This document shows, in pieces, positions 24,208-32,730 of a stretch of DNA of 64,000 bases. The notes below the pieces were generated by a model, which saw nothing but the letters and a program-made list of their open reading frames with translations, searched no databases and was not told the DNA's origin. The stretch is from DATLNF01 sp046590575 (GTDB taxonomy: Bacteria > Actinomycetota > Actinomycetes > BP-191): assembly GCA_046590575.1 (NCBI GenBank), contig JBKJUS010000184.1, forward strand, positions 1-64,000, given 5' to 3'. The translations under genes and the position numbers were made by a program. Each line of letters begins with the position of its first letter. Position 1 is the first letter of the stretch.

Positions 24208-25362
24208 GGAGTCGAGGCAGAAGGCCGGCATCGGGTCGAACCCGTTGAATCCGTCAGTGCAGTAGGCCTTGGTGTATGCACCGGCGCTCAAGATCGTGAC
24301 GAAGTCGCCGCACTGCAAGTCCAACGGAAGTTCGTAACGGTGCTTCTCGTACATCACGTCGACCGAGTCGCAGGTTGGCCCAGCCAGGATCACCGGGCCA
24401 GTCGGTCCGCCATCACGGGACGTGATCATTCGGTACTTGATGCTCTCGCCGAGAGTTTCCGCCAGGCCACCAAAGACCCCGGTGTCGAGGTAGACCCATC
24501 GCACCGCATCACCGTCGGACTTGCGTGACACGAGTACGACTTCGCACTGGAGCACCCCCGCATCACCGGCAATGTAACGGCCCGGCTCGACAATCGTCGA
24601 AGGCGGTTCGTCGCCGAAATGCCGTGACAACGCTGAGGCGATGGCGTCGCCGTAGGCCCCTACCGGCGGCACGTCGTGGATGTACTGCGCCGGGAAGCCA
24701 CCGCCGAGGTTGATCAGAGTGAGACGCAAGCCCCGCTGGGCGCAGGCGCGGAACACTTCGGCTGCGTGGGCCAGTGCTCCCTCCCACTGTCCAGGGTCGC
24801 GCTGCTGGGAGCCCACGTGGAAGCTCACGCCACGGGCGATAAGCCCTAGCGAAGCGGCGCGGAGCAAGAGATCGACCGCCATGTCGGGGTCGCACCCGAA
24901 CTTACGGCTCAGCGGCCAGTCAGCGCCGACGTTGGAGGTGAGGATGCGACAGAAGACCTCAGCGCCAGGGGCGGCCTCAGCGAGCTTCTCCAGCTCCGCA
25001 GCGCTGTCGAACGCGAAAAGCCGCACGCCACGCTCGAAGGCGTAGGTGATGTCCGCCTTCTTCTTGATCGTGTTGCCGTAGGAGATGGATGCAGGAGCGG
25101 CTCCGGCCAGCAGGCAGTAGTCGATCTCGGCCGGGCTGGCGACGTCGAAGCAGGCCCCCCGGGCAGCGAGAAGCCGCAGGACCGGAATCTCCGGATTAGC
25201 TTTGACTGCGTAATAGATGGTGGACGTCGGGCAGGCGGCGCTGAGGCTGTCGTAGCGCTCTGCCACGACGTCGGTCGACAAGACGAGACAAGGTGTCGGC
25301 GGGCACTGCTCGGCAAGAAAGCGAGCGATGTGCGGATGCATTCCCGCGGTCACGTGGACCAT
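24154..25362 (-). CDS. PLP-dependent ornithine/diaminopimelate decarboxylase family (fold III)
   Basis: This protein has about 402 residues. An alanine-racemase-like barrel carries the PLP lysine in IYYAVKANPEIPVL. The cofactor-binding GGGFP lies in LINLGGGFPAQYI. EPGRYIAGDAG and a C-terminal GPTCDSVDVM (Cys-Asp) with AGAYTKAYCTDGFNGF complete the active site across the dimer. The motif GPTCDSxD is typical of ornithine decarboxylase. Product is probably putrescine, for the neighbouring homospermidine synthase. The start is uncertain: ATG 25362 is used. A TTG at 25377 with a strong GGGGAGG site and an ATG at 25482 are alternatives. Confidence 0.88.
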   Translation of the reverse strand: MVHVTAGMHPHIARFLAEQCPPTPCLVLSTDVVAERYDSLSAACPTSTIYYAVKANPEIPVLRLLAARGACFDVASPAEIDYCLLAGAAPASISYGNTIKKKADITYAFERGVRLFAFDSAAELEKLAEAAPGAEVFCRILTSNVGADWPLSRKFGCDPDMAVDLLLRAASLGLIARGVSFHVGSQQRDPGQWEGALAHAAEVFRACAQRGLRLTLINLGGGFPAQYIHDVPPVGAYGDAIASALSRHFGDEPPSTIVEPGRYIAGDAGVLQCEVVLVSRKSDGDAVRWVYLDTGVFGGLAETLGESIKYRMITSRDGGPTGPVILAGPTCDSVDVMYEKHRYELPLDLQCGDFVTILSAGAYTKAYCTDGFNGFDPMPAFCLDSSGRAVDEEGVELPHLGR

Positions 25363-25525
25363 GTCCGTCGTCGACAACTCGGCCTCCCCTGCTGCTCTGC
25401 GCAGCTCCCCGACGCGACTGTGTCGCGTCACCCGGCAACAGCCGATCAGTATGCCTCCTTCGTTGATGTCGTGTGGCGACATCCGCTACATCGACTGAGC
25501 GACTTCCGCCGGTAGGTTGGCAGGC

Positions 25526-27226
25526 GTGCCGCATGCCCCGGACCAACGCCCAGTGACCCTCGTCGAGCTGCGCGTCCTCGACGGACCTAACCTCTACTTC
25601 CCGCGCGCCGCCATCAAAGTGGTGCTCGACATTCACGAGCTCCTCTCGCTCGACGAGACCGGATTCGCCGACGTCGCCGCCCGCTCCGGCGGGGCGGAAC
25701 CGCGTCCCGGGCGCGCGGGCACGGACCGCCGCTTGCGCGCAGTAGCCCGACTGCTGGCCACGGTGACGCGGCGGCTCGCGACCTCGGGTGGCGCCAATCG
25801 GCTGGCTGTGCGCAGTCGTCCGGGCCCCGAGGCCGGACAACTCACCATTGCCTTCCCGTGGCGGCAACGCGAGACGGCTACGCGACTCGCTGTCGCGCTC
25901 GCCGAAGTGGTGTCCGGGCGGGACATCGCCGAGGCCGGCGCCGCCGTCGCCGTGGGCGAGCCAGGAGACCGCCCACGAACGCCCAGACCCACCATTCCGG
26001 TCATCTCGGTCACTGGAACCAACGGCAAGACGACGACCACTCGCCTGATCGCCCACATGGGCCGGTGCGCCGGTCTCGTAGTCGGCTGGTCCAACACCGA
26101 TGGCATCTGGATCGACGGTGAGTGCGTGGAGGAAGGCGACTGGTCAGGGTACGGCGGAGCCGGTCGAGTGCTCGCCGACCGTCGGGTCCAGCTCGCGGTG
26201 CTCGAGAGCGCGCGAGGGGGGCTTCTGCTGCGCGGCGCGGGAGCGGCGTACAACGACGTGTCCGTCGTCACCAACGTCAGCGCGGACCACCTCGGCCTGC
26301 TCGGGATCCAGACGATCGACGAGCTCGCAGAGGTCAAAGCAATTGTCCCCCGGATGACGCGAGCTTCGGGGTGGTGCGTACTCAATGCCGACGATCCCAG
26401 AACCCTCGCCATGCGCGCGGTCGCTCGGGCCCGCCCCTTCGTCTTCTCCCCCGATCCCGACTCCCCCGGCATCCGTGCGGCGCTGTCGGAAGGCGGCCAG
26501 GCGATGACCGTCACCGACGGGTGCATCTGCGCCGTGTCGGGGTCCTGGCAGGTAGACGAGCTGATCCCCGTCCTCGACGTCCCGATGACACTGAGCGGGC
26601 TTTCGTCGTACAACCTCTCCAACGCGCTTGCCGGTGCGGCCGCGGGCCTGGCGGTCGGGCTGCACCGTGATGCGGTGGTCACCGGCCTGCGGACCTTTGC
26701 CCCCGATCCGACGCTGAACCCTGGTCGGCTAAACCTCTACGAAGTCGACGGCGTGGCGGTCGTGCTCGACCTGGCCCATAACGAGGACAGCCTGCTCGCT
26801 CTCCTCGAGGTCGCCGACGGTCTGCGACTGCCCGGGGCCCAGCTGGTCACGGTCGTCGGGACTGCTGGTGATCGCAGCGACGACATGCTGCGCACCCTTG
26901 GTGAGATAGCCGCGCGCCGCTCCGACCACGTCGTCATCGCCCACAAGGAGAAGTACCTGCGAGGGCGCTCCCGCGACGAGATGTCGGGGCTGCTTCTCGA
27001 AGGATTGCGTCTGGGTGGAATCGCTGGAGCGCCGGTGTACCCCGACGAGCTGTCCGGGCTGCAGGCTGGAGTCCAGGGCGCCGGCAGCGGTGATGTTGTG
27101 GCGTTCATGTGTCATGCCGACCGCGTCGAGTGCGACGGCTGGCTGATCGAGCACGGTGCCCGGCTGCTTGCTGCCGACGATGTGCGCGCACGAGTGCTGC
27201 GCGCCCGGTCGACCGGGCCGATCTAG
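25526..27226 (+). CDS. Mur ligase resembling cyanophycin synthetase but lacking ATP-grasp
   Basis: A 566-residue protein. The N-terminus VELRVLDGPNLYFPRAAIKV matches the opening of cyanophycin synthetase (GPNIWSYSPAVHLVV in the neighbour). The next part leads directly to a Mur ligase domain with the P-loop GTNGKTTTT (164-172), followed by YNDVSVVTNVSADHLG, the NADDP motif and LDLAHNEDSLLAL. The ATP-grasp domain found between these parts in the 914-residue neighbour is absent. It presumably ligates an amino compound to a carboxylate; the substrate is unknown. Its stop overlaps the stop of convergent cphA. A TTG at 25517 is an alternative start. Confidence 0.85.
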   Translation: MPHAPDQRPVTLVELRVLDGPNLYFPRAAIKVVLDIHELLSLDETGFADVAARSGGAEPRPGRAGTDRRLRAVARLLATVTRRLATSGGANRLAVRSRPGPEAGQLTIAFPWRQRETATRLAVALAEVVSGRDIAEAGAAVAVGEPGDRPRTPRPTIPVISVTGTNGKTTTTRLIAHMGRCAGLVVGWSNTDGIWIDGECVEEGDWSGYGGAGRVLADRRVQLAVLESARGGLLLRGAGAAYNDVSVVTNVSADHLGLLGIQTIDELAEVKAIVPRMTRASGWCVLNADDPRTLAMRAVARARPFVFSPDPDSPGIRAALSEGGQAMTVTDGCICAVSGSWQVDELIPVLDVPMTLSGLSSYNLSNALAGAAAGLAVGLHRDAVVTGLRTFAPDPTLNPGRLNLYEVDGVAVVLDLAHNEDSLLALLEVADGLRLPGAQLVTVVGTAGDRSDDMLRTLGEIAARRSDHVVIAHKEKYLRGRSRDEMSGLLLEGLRLGGIAGAPVYPDELSGLQAGVQGAGSGDVVAFMCHADRVECDGWLIEHGARLLAADDVRARVLRARSTGPI

Positions 27227-29967
27227 AGGTCCGGGTCACCGCTCGCATGCTCTCGGGCGCCGGCCTGTGCGCGATGGGACCGCGCCTCGACCTCGGCCCA
27301 CACTGAGCTCGCATGGTCGACGCACATCACCACGAGGTCTCCCGGGTTGGCAAGGTCGAGCACCCGACGTACGGCGTCGAGCTCCGGCAGCACCCTTTCG
27401 ACGATCCGGCAGCGCACCCCAGACTCCATCGCCTTGCGGATACCTTCCTCGATCAAGCGGGCGGTCGCTCCCGGCGCGCGTCCGCGAAGGTTGGCGTCCT
27501 CCCGGATGATGATGGTGTCGAAGTGCGGTGCCGCTACCTCCCCCAACTCGCGCATGTCCTCGTCGCGACGGTCGCCGGCTGTGGCGATGATGCCGATTCG
27601 CCGTTGTCGCTCGATGGTCTCGCCGGTCGGCTCCGTGAGCTTCTCGATGAAGTCGCCCAGCAGGCGCATTCCCGGAGCGTTGTGGCAGTAGTCGACGAGT
27701 ACGGTGACGCCGTCGACCTCAGCCATGTTCAGCCGGCCCGGCGCGAGGTAGTACGACGTCGTGAACGTGCGCAGACCTTGCCGGATGTCGTGCAGCGGTG
27801 CTCCCGCGGCGAACGCAGCTGCGGCCGCGGCCATGGCGTTCTGGACGTTCATGACCGCCTTGCCGCCGAAGGTGGCCGGCAGTAGATGGGTCCACGCAAG
27901 CTGCATGGCACGTCGTCCGTGCCTGATGACGATCATGTCGCCAAGGTCACTGTGCTCGAGGACGACGGCGCGGCCACCTCGCCGGCAGTGTGCGTCGACC
28001 TTCTCCCCCACCGGGGTGTCAGGTGTGCTCATCGAGAACCAGATCACCTCACCAGAGCAGTGCCGCGACATCTTCGCGACGAGTGGGTCATCCGCGTTGA
28101 GCACACCGAACCCGTTACGAGGCACCGCCTCGATCACGACCCGCTTGACCGCTGCTAGCTGCTCGACGGTGTCGACGCCACCAAGGCCGAGATGGTCGGC
28201 AGCGACGTTGAGCACCACGCCGACGTCGTTGCGCTCGTAACCGAGGCCCTCCCGCAGCAGCCCCCCGCGCGCGACCTCGAAAACGGCGAAGTCGACTCGC
28301 GGATTCTGCAGCACCATCCGCGCGCTCTTGGGTCCGCTCGCATCCGAGCGGATGACCAGCCGCTCGTCGATGACGATCCCGTCGGTCGAGGTCATCCCGA
28401 CCTTTCGTCCGATGCCCTTGAAGATGTGGGCGACCATCCGCGACGTGGTCGTCTTGCCGTTGGTGCCGGTGATGGCGACGATCGGAATACGGCTCGGCGT
28501 ACCGACCGGAAAGAGCAGGTCGATCACCGGCTTCGCGACGTACTGCGCCTCCCCGACGGTGGGGTGGGTGTGCATCCGGAAGCCGGGCGCTGCATTGACC
28601 TCGACGATGCCGCCGCCGACCTCACGGACCGGCTCGGTGATGTCCTGCGCGATGAAGTCGATGCCCGCGACGTCGAGGCCCACGACGCGGGCTGCCTCCT
28701 CGGCGATCTCGACGTTGTCCGGGTGCGCCTCCATCGTCCGATCGATGGAGATACCGCCGGTCGACATGTTCGCGGTCAGCGCCAGCTTGACCACCTCGCC
28801 ACGGCCGGGCACATCGGCCAGCGCACGACCCTGCGTCCTGAGGATCTCCACTGCCGCATCATCGATGGTGATCCGGGTGAGTACCTTTTCGTGGCCGACG
28901 CCACGGCGTGGATCCGCATTGGTCTCGGCGACCAGCTGCTCCACCGTCTTGCGGCCGTCTCCCACGACATGGGCCGGCACCCGCTCGGCAACCGCCACCA
29001 TGCGACCGCCCACGACGAGGAAGCGGTAGTCGTTGCCGACGAGGAAGCTCTCGACGAGTATCCAGCCACGTCGCGACTCCTCGTGCGCCACGTCGACGGC
29101 CCGGCGCAGCGCATCGTCGTCGTTGATGTCGAGCCCCACGCCTCGGCCGTGATTGCCGTCGAGCGGCTTGACCACGACCGGGTAACCCAACCGATGGGCC
29201 TCGACGAGGGCGCTGTCATAGCCGCGGACTGCGACCGAACGCGGCACGGGCAGACCCGCCGCGCCGAGCAGCTGGATGGTCATCTCCTTGTCCGAGGCGA
29301 TGTCGACCGCGAGGCTCGATGTTTGGGAGGTCATGGTTGCCCGGATGCGCCGCTGGTGGACACCCTGCCCGAGCTGTACGAGCGACCCGCTGTTGAGTCT
29401 CATCCACGGAATGTCGCGGGCAACCGCTTCATCGACGAGCGACTGGGTGGATGGTCCGAACGCCTTGCGCTGAGCGAGCAGTACCAGCGTCTCGAGCTCG
29501 CTGTCGAAGTTGAACGTCGGGTCCGCCTGCACGAGGTGGTTGACCAGCCGTACGGCGAGTTTGCCGGCAGCTACTCCGACCGTCTCGTCGGAGTAGGCGT
29601 AGATGACGTGGTAAACGCCCGGCTCGCCGGTGCCGCGCGTCTTGCCCCGGCCGACTTCCGCTCCGGTCGCACGCTGGAGCTGGATGGCGACGTGCTCGGC
29701 GACATGACCAAGCCAGGTGCCCTCACGGAGCCGCTCGAGGAAGCCCCCCTTCTTGTTGCGAGAGCAGGAGTGCTCTGCCACTGCGGGAACCACCTCGAGC
29801 AACCTGTCGACGAACCCAGGCAGCTCCGACGACGGCCACTCCTCGAGGCTGCCGAGGTCGACCACGAGGTGCACGGCCGGCGAGTAGGACCAGATGTTGG
29901 GGCCCCGGTAAACCTTGCAGGACCGCATCGTCAGGTCTGGCGCTGCCGGGGGCCGGGTCCCGGTCAT
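27223..29967 (-). CDS. cphA: Cyanophycin synthetase
   Basis: This protein has 914 residues, the full length of CphA. The order is an N-terminal domain (GPNIWSYSP, residues 22-30), an ATP-grasp domain (about 220-480, KPLDGNHGRGVGLDI and IVEVNAAPGFRMHTHPT), then a Mur ligase domain with P-loop GTNGKTTT (501-508), NVAADHLGL and VLNADDPLVAK. The enzyme makes multi-L-arginyl-poly-L-aspartate. The ATP-grasp half adds aspartate to the backbone and the Mur half adds arginine to its side chain. It is the second gene after cyanophycinase, overlapping its stop by four bases. Confidence 0.96.
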   Translation of the reverse strand: MTGTRPPAAPDLTMRSCKVYRGPNIWSYSPAVHLVVDLGSLEEWPSSELPGFVDRLLEVVPAVAEHSCSRNKKGGFLERLREGTWLGHVAEHVAIQLQRATGAEVGRGKTRGTGEPGVYHVIYAYSDETVGVAAGKLAVRLVNHLVQADPTFNFDSELETLVLLAQRKAFGPSTQSLVDEAVARDIPWMRLNSGSLVQLGQGVHQRRIRATMTSQTSSLAVDIASDKEMTIQLLGAAGLPVPRSVAVRGYDSALVEAHRLGYPVVVKPLDGNHGRGVGLDINDDDALRRAVDVAHEESRRGWILVESFLVGNDYRFLVVGGRMVAVAERVPAHVVGDGRKTVEQLVAETNADPRRGVGHEKVLTRITIDDAAVEILRTQGRALADVPGRGEVVKLALTANMSTGGISIDRTMEAHPDNVEIAEEAARVVGLDVAGIDFIAQDITEPVREVGGGIVEVNAAPGFRMHTHPTVGEAQYVAKPVIDLLFPVGTPSRIPIVAITGTNGKTTTSRMVAHIFKGIGRKVGMTSTDGIVIDERLVIRSDASGPKSARMVLQNPRVDFAVFEVARGGLLREGLGYERNDVGVVLNVAADHLGLGGVDTVEQLAAVKRVVIEAVPRNGFGVLNADDPLVAKMSRHCSGEVIWFSMSTPDTPVGEKVDAHCRRGGRAVVLEHSDLGDMIVIRHGRRAMQLAWTHLLPATFGGKAVMNVQNAMAAAAAAFAAGAPLHDIRQGLRTFTTSYYLAPGRLNMAEVDGVTVLVDYCHNAPGMRLLGDFIEKLTEPTGETIERQRRIGIIATAGDRRDEDMRELGEVAAPHFDTIIIREDANLRGRAPGATARLIEEGIRKAMESGVRCRIVERVLPELDAVRRVLDLANPGDLVVMCVDHASSVWAEVEARSHRAQAGAREHASGDPDL

Positions 29968-30905
29968 CGGCGTCCCTTCGGATCGAGACGTCGACCGACG
30001 GCGCCTTCGATGGCGAGCAGCCTGGCAATCCGTCGCTTCCCGGACGGAGGGGGCCCGACGTCGACCTCGGGCGCGGGAGTGACGCCGCGCAGATCGTCCT
30101 TGCGCCCTCGCGCCGTCGCTCGTAAGCAGCGAAGGTTCAAGTCATAGCGTGCCCCGTCGGGAAGCGAGTGGACGACGACGCCGGACACGAGCAGCGGCCG
30201 CGATCCCCGAGCCGTGTCGACGTTGGATGTGACGGCGGAGCCGTCGAAGACGGTGACCGCACCCCGCCCCACGACTTCGAGCCACCGCCCTTCGGTCACG
30301 ACGGCGGCGGTGTCCTCGTCGAGACCGATGCCGAGCAGATGCGGTGAGTGCGCAACAAGCGTCATCAGTCGGCCGTAGCGGTTGCGCTGATCAAAGTGCT
30401 GGTCGATCACCACGCCCCGGATCAGTCCGAGGCCCGCCGACATCTGCACCATCCGAAGTTTGGGGGTCGCTCCCTCGGCGCCGAACGCCACCATGTGGTC
30501 GCTCTGCGCGCTGGCACCGGCCGAGGTGCCGCCGATGACCGCTCCTCGTGCGTGAGCGTCGAGCAGCGCGCGTCCAAAGGGGGTGCCCGCCACCACACCG
30601 GTGAGCGTGCTCTGGTTACCCCCGGTCATGAACACACCGGTCACCCCATCGAGCTGGGCGACGACAGCGGGGTCAGCAGCTTCCTCTCGGGTGGTCGGCC
30701 GCGGGCTCCGCAGGTCACTCACACCGAGCCGGGTGAAGGCGTCCCGGTAGATCTCAATCGCCTGCTCCCCGAAGGCCGATGCCGTCGCGACCAGGGCCAC
30801 TTTCGCATCAGCGCCACCGGCGAGCCGAACGAAGCGGGCGAGAATCACCCGGGCACCGAGCTTGTCCTCGGCACCGCCGATCATCATGAGGGGCCCAGGC
30901 TGCAC
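29964..30905 (-). CDS. cphB: Cyanophycinase
   Basis: A 313-residue S51-family serine hydrolase. GGTSAGASAQSDHM holds the nucleophile Ser in a GxSAGA elbow. PLMMIGGAEDKL and FMTGGNQSTLTGVV precede it. GVVIDQHFDQRNRYGRLMTL and GIGLDEDTAAVV follow, as in CphB. It cleaves cyanophycin to beta-aspartyl-arginine dipeptides. The last 60 residues extend beyond the usual end (about 275) with a basic tail. It is the first gene of a cphB-cphA operon. No dedicated beta-aspartyl peptidase is seen nearby. Confidence 0.95.
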   Translation of the reverse strand: MQPGPLMMIGGAEDKLGARVILARFVRLAGGADAKVALVATASAFGEQAIEIYRDAFTRLGVSDLRSPRPTTREEAADPAVVAQLDGVTGVFMTGGNQSTLTGVVAGTPFGRALLDAHARGAVIGGTSAGASAQSDHMVAFGAEGATPKLRMVQMSAGLGLIRGVVIDQHFDQRNRYGRLMTLVAHSPHLLGIGLDEDTAAVVTEGRWLEVVGRGAVTVFDGSAVTSNVDTARGSRPLLVSGVVVHSLPDGARYDLNLRCLRATARGRKDDLRGVTPAPEVDVGPPPSGKRRIARLLAIEGAVGRRLDPKGRR

Positions 30906-30963
30906 CGATCGACCCTACCGGCACGGGCCCGGTAGGCCGGCCCTGACACACTCCCTGACACAC

Positions 30964-30998
30964 CGAAGGCCCGGCACCCTTGACGGGCCGGGCCTTCG
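30964..30998. terminator. Strong 12-bp hairpin between cspA-like gene and cphB
   Basis: CGAAGGCCCGGC and GCCGGGCCTTCG pair perfectly around an 11-base loop. The stem starts 11 bases after the cold-shock stop. There is no T-run, so termination would be less efficient by the classical rule, but the position fits a terminator that separates the cold-shock gene from cphB. Confidence 0.75.
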
Positions 30999-31009
30999 AC
31001 GTACGCGGA

Positions 31010-31213
31010 CTAGATCGGGCGGACGTTCTCCGCCTGCGGACCCTTCGGACCCTGGGTGATGTCGAACTCAACCCGCTGGTTCTCGTCGAGGCTCTTGTAG
31101 CCGTCCGCCTGGATGGCTGAGAAGTGGCAGAACACGTCAGCCCCGCCGTCATCCTGTGCGATGAAGCCGAAGCCCTTTTCTGCGTTGAACCACTTCACAC
31201 TGCCTTGCGCCAT
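31010..31213 (-). CDS. csp: Cold-shock protein (CspA family)
   Basis: This protein has 67 residues, a single five-strand OB domain. KWFNAEKGFGFIAQDDGGAD carries RNP1 (KGFGFI) and DVFCHFSAIQ is the RNP2 region; the end GPQAENV is also typical. It binds single-stranded RNA and DNA and acts as an RNA chaperone. ATG 31213 has AGGGAG six bases upstream. The 5' region to the next gene (31214-31395) is about 180 bases. Confidence 0.97.
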   Translation of the reverse strand: MAQGSVKWFNAEKGFGFIAQDDGGADVFCHFSAIQADGYKSLDENQRVEFDITQGPKGPQAENVRPI

Positions 31214-31302
31214 GCTGATCTCCCTACCGGAAACGACAGGACCCGCAGGCGCGGGTCCCGGGCTACCCCTCGGTCGTGCCAAATCCCCTGGGGGAAATGA
31301 AC

Positions 31303-31332
31303 AACGCCCGCGAATCACACTCCGCGGGCGTT
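31303..31332 (-). terminator. 10-bp hairpin downstream of the D-Ala-D-Ala carboxypeptidase
   Basis: AACGCCCGCG and CGCGGGCGTT pair perfectly around a 10-base loop. On the minus strand the stem is followed by TTGTTCATTT, a T-rich tail, so it looks like an intrinsic terminator of the carboxypeptidase gene before the cold-shock gene. Confidence 0.7.
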
Positions 31333-31395
31333 CGAGAACGAGCGAGGAAATGCTTAGCAGCCGCAGCAAACGCTAGCACCTCCGTGCTCCGGAGG

Positions 31396-32649
31396 CTAGG
31401 AGGAGAAGCCGGCAATCGCGACAACTGCCCGGTCGATCGCCCGGCGGGCCTCCGTGCCGTTGCCCGCTCCAACGAGCATGAACGAGAACCACACCTTCCG
31501 GTTCGAGCGCGTGACCGTGTAACCCGACAGCGTCCGTACGCCCTTGAGGGTGCCGCTCTTGGCCGACACCCGACCTGAGGCGGGCGTTCCGCAGAAGCGG
31601 TCCTTCAACGTGCCGTCACGGCAGCCGACAGCAAGCGACTGCTTGAAGGCGAGGCCCGCAGTCGTCGACTGTGCTCGGCGGAGCCAGGTCACCGCACCCG
31701 CCGGGCTCTGCCGGTCCAAGGAGGATAGGCCCGAGCCGTCCACGTAGCCACGGAGATCCACACCGAGGGTCGTACCCAGCCTCCGCACTGCGTTCGCTCC
31801 CTCGGCAGTCGAACCCAGGCCGACCTCCGCTCCCAACTCCTTGAGCAGCATCTCGGCGTAGAAGTTGTCGCTGTTCTTCAGCGACTTCATCACCAGCCAG
31901 GCGACCTGCGGAGAGACGTGCTGCGCAAGAAGCGCACCCTCGTTGAGCGGCGCCGACGGCTGACCCACTGCATCAGGCCCGACCACAGCCACGCCGGCCG
32001 CTGCCAGTGCCGACCGGAACTTCGCGAGGTTGGCGGGCACCGGGTCGGCCAGGTAGGCGGCGTCCTTGCGCCAGGTGTTGCGGTCTACGACAAAGGCGGA
32101 TAGCGGGCCCAGCTCCTCCGGCACGTCGTCGGGCTCCCAGCCGGGGACCCGCCGGTCGCGGTCGTAACGCGTGTCATCCGCCCACAGCGCACCGGTGACC
32201 CACCTCACTCCACCCGCTGCGACGCGTTGGGCCATCGTGGTGAGGTCTGCGCTCTTGAGGGTCGGGTCGCCCCCCGCACGCAGCACGAGGTCGCCCTCGA
32301 TGACACCGTCGGCGATCGTGCCGGTGTGCCGGACCTCAGTCCGCAGCCGCCGGTTGGGGTCAGCGGAGAGGAGCGCCGCGAGTCCGCCGTACATCTTCTC
32401 GTTCGATGCCGGCGGCAGGGCGGCGTGCGGGTTCGCCGCGGCCACCGTGCCGAGTCCGTCGACAAGGACATAGCTGGCGACGGTCTGCGCGGTCGATCCG
32501 CGCAGCGCCGCACGGATGCGGGCGTCGAGGTCGGCCTGCGGGGACGTTGCCTGCGCCGAGGCGGGCACGACACCGAGCAGCCCGACAACCGCGCCGAGCA
32601 GGACCAAAAATGAGCTGCTACGACCGATGGCGCGGGGCATGCCGGACAT
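31396..32649 (-). CDS. dacB: D-alanyl-D-alanine carboxypeptidase/endopeptidase (S13, PBP4-like)
   Basis: A 417-residue exported penicillin-binding protein. A signal peptide (SSSFLVLLGAVVGLLGVVPA) comes first. The catalytic SxxK is in PPASNEKMYGG, SxN is in KNSDNFYAEMLLKELG, and KTG is replaced by KSG in SAKSGTLKGVRT, as in other S13 members. It trims peptidoglycan cross-links outside the membrane. Several close ATG codons (32652, 32649, 32640) make the start uncertain. Confidence 0.93.
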   Translation of the reverse strand: MSGMPRAIGRSSSFLVLLGAVVGLLGVVPASAQATSPQADLDARIRAALRGSTAQTVASYVLVDGLGTVAAANPHAALPPASNEKMYGGLAALLSADPNRRLRTEVRHTGTIADGVIEGDLVLRAGGDPTLKSADLTTMAQRVAAGGVRWVTGALWADDTRYDRDRRVPGWEPDDVPEELGPLSAFVVDRNTWRKDAAYLADPVPANLAKFRSALAAAGVAVVGPDAVGQPSAPLNEGALLAQHVSPQVAWLVMKSLKNSDNFYAEMLLKELGAEVGLGSTAEGANAVRRLGTTLGVDLRGYVDGSGLSSLDRQSPAGAVTWLRRAQSTTAGLAFKQSLAVGCRDGTLKDRFCGTPASGRVSAKSGTLKGVRTLSGYTVTRSNRKVWFSFMLVGAGNGTEARRAIDRAVVAIAGFSS

Positions 32650-32730
32650 CATGCAACGCGCGACTGGCGGATGAACGGATACCTGACAAATTCGGCAGGA
32701 ATGAACCGACCGCCGGCCGAAGACCCTCGC

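Noticed and set aside
28192..30147. 651-codon plus-strand frame
   Set aside because: It is antisense to cphA and cphB; the composition follows from codon bias in the real genes and no family motifs occur.
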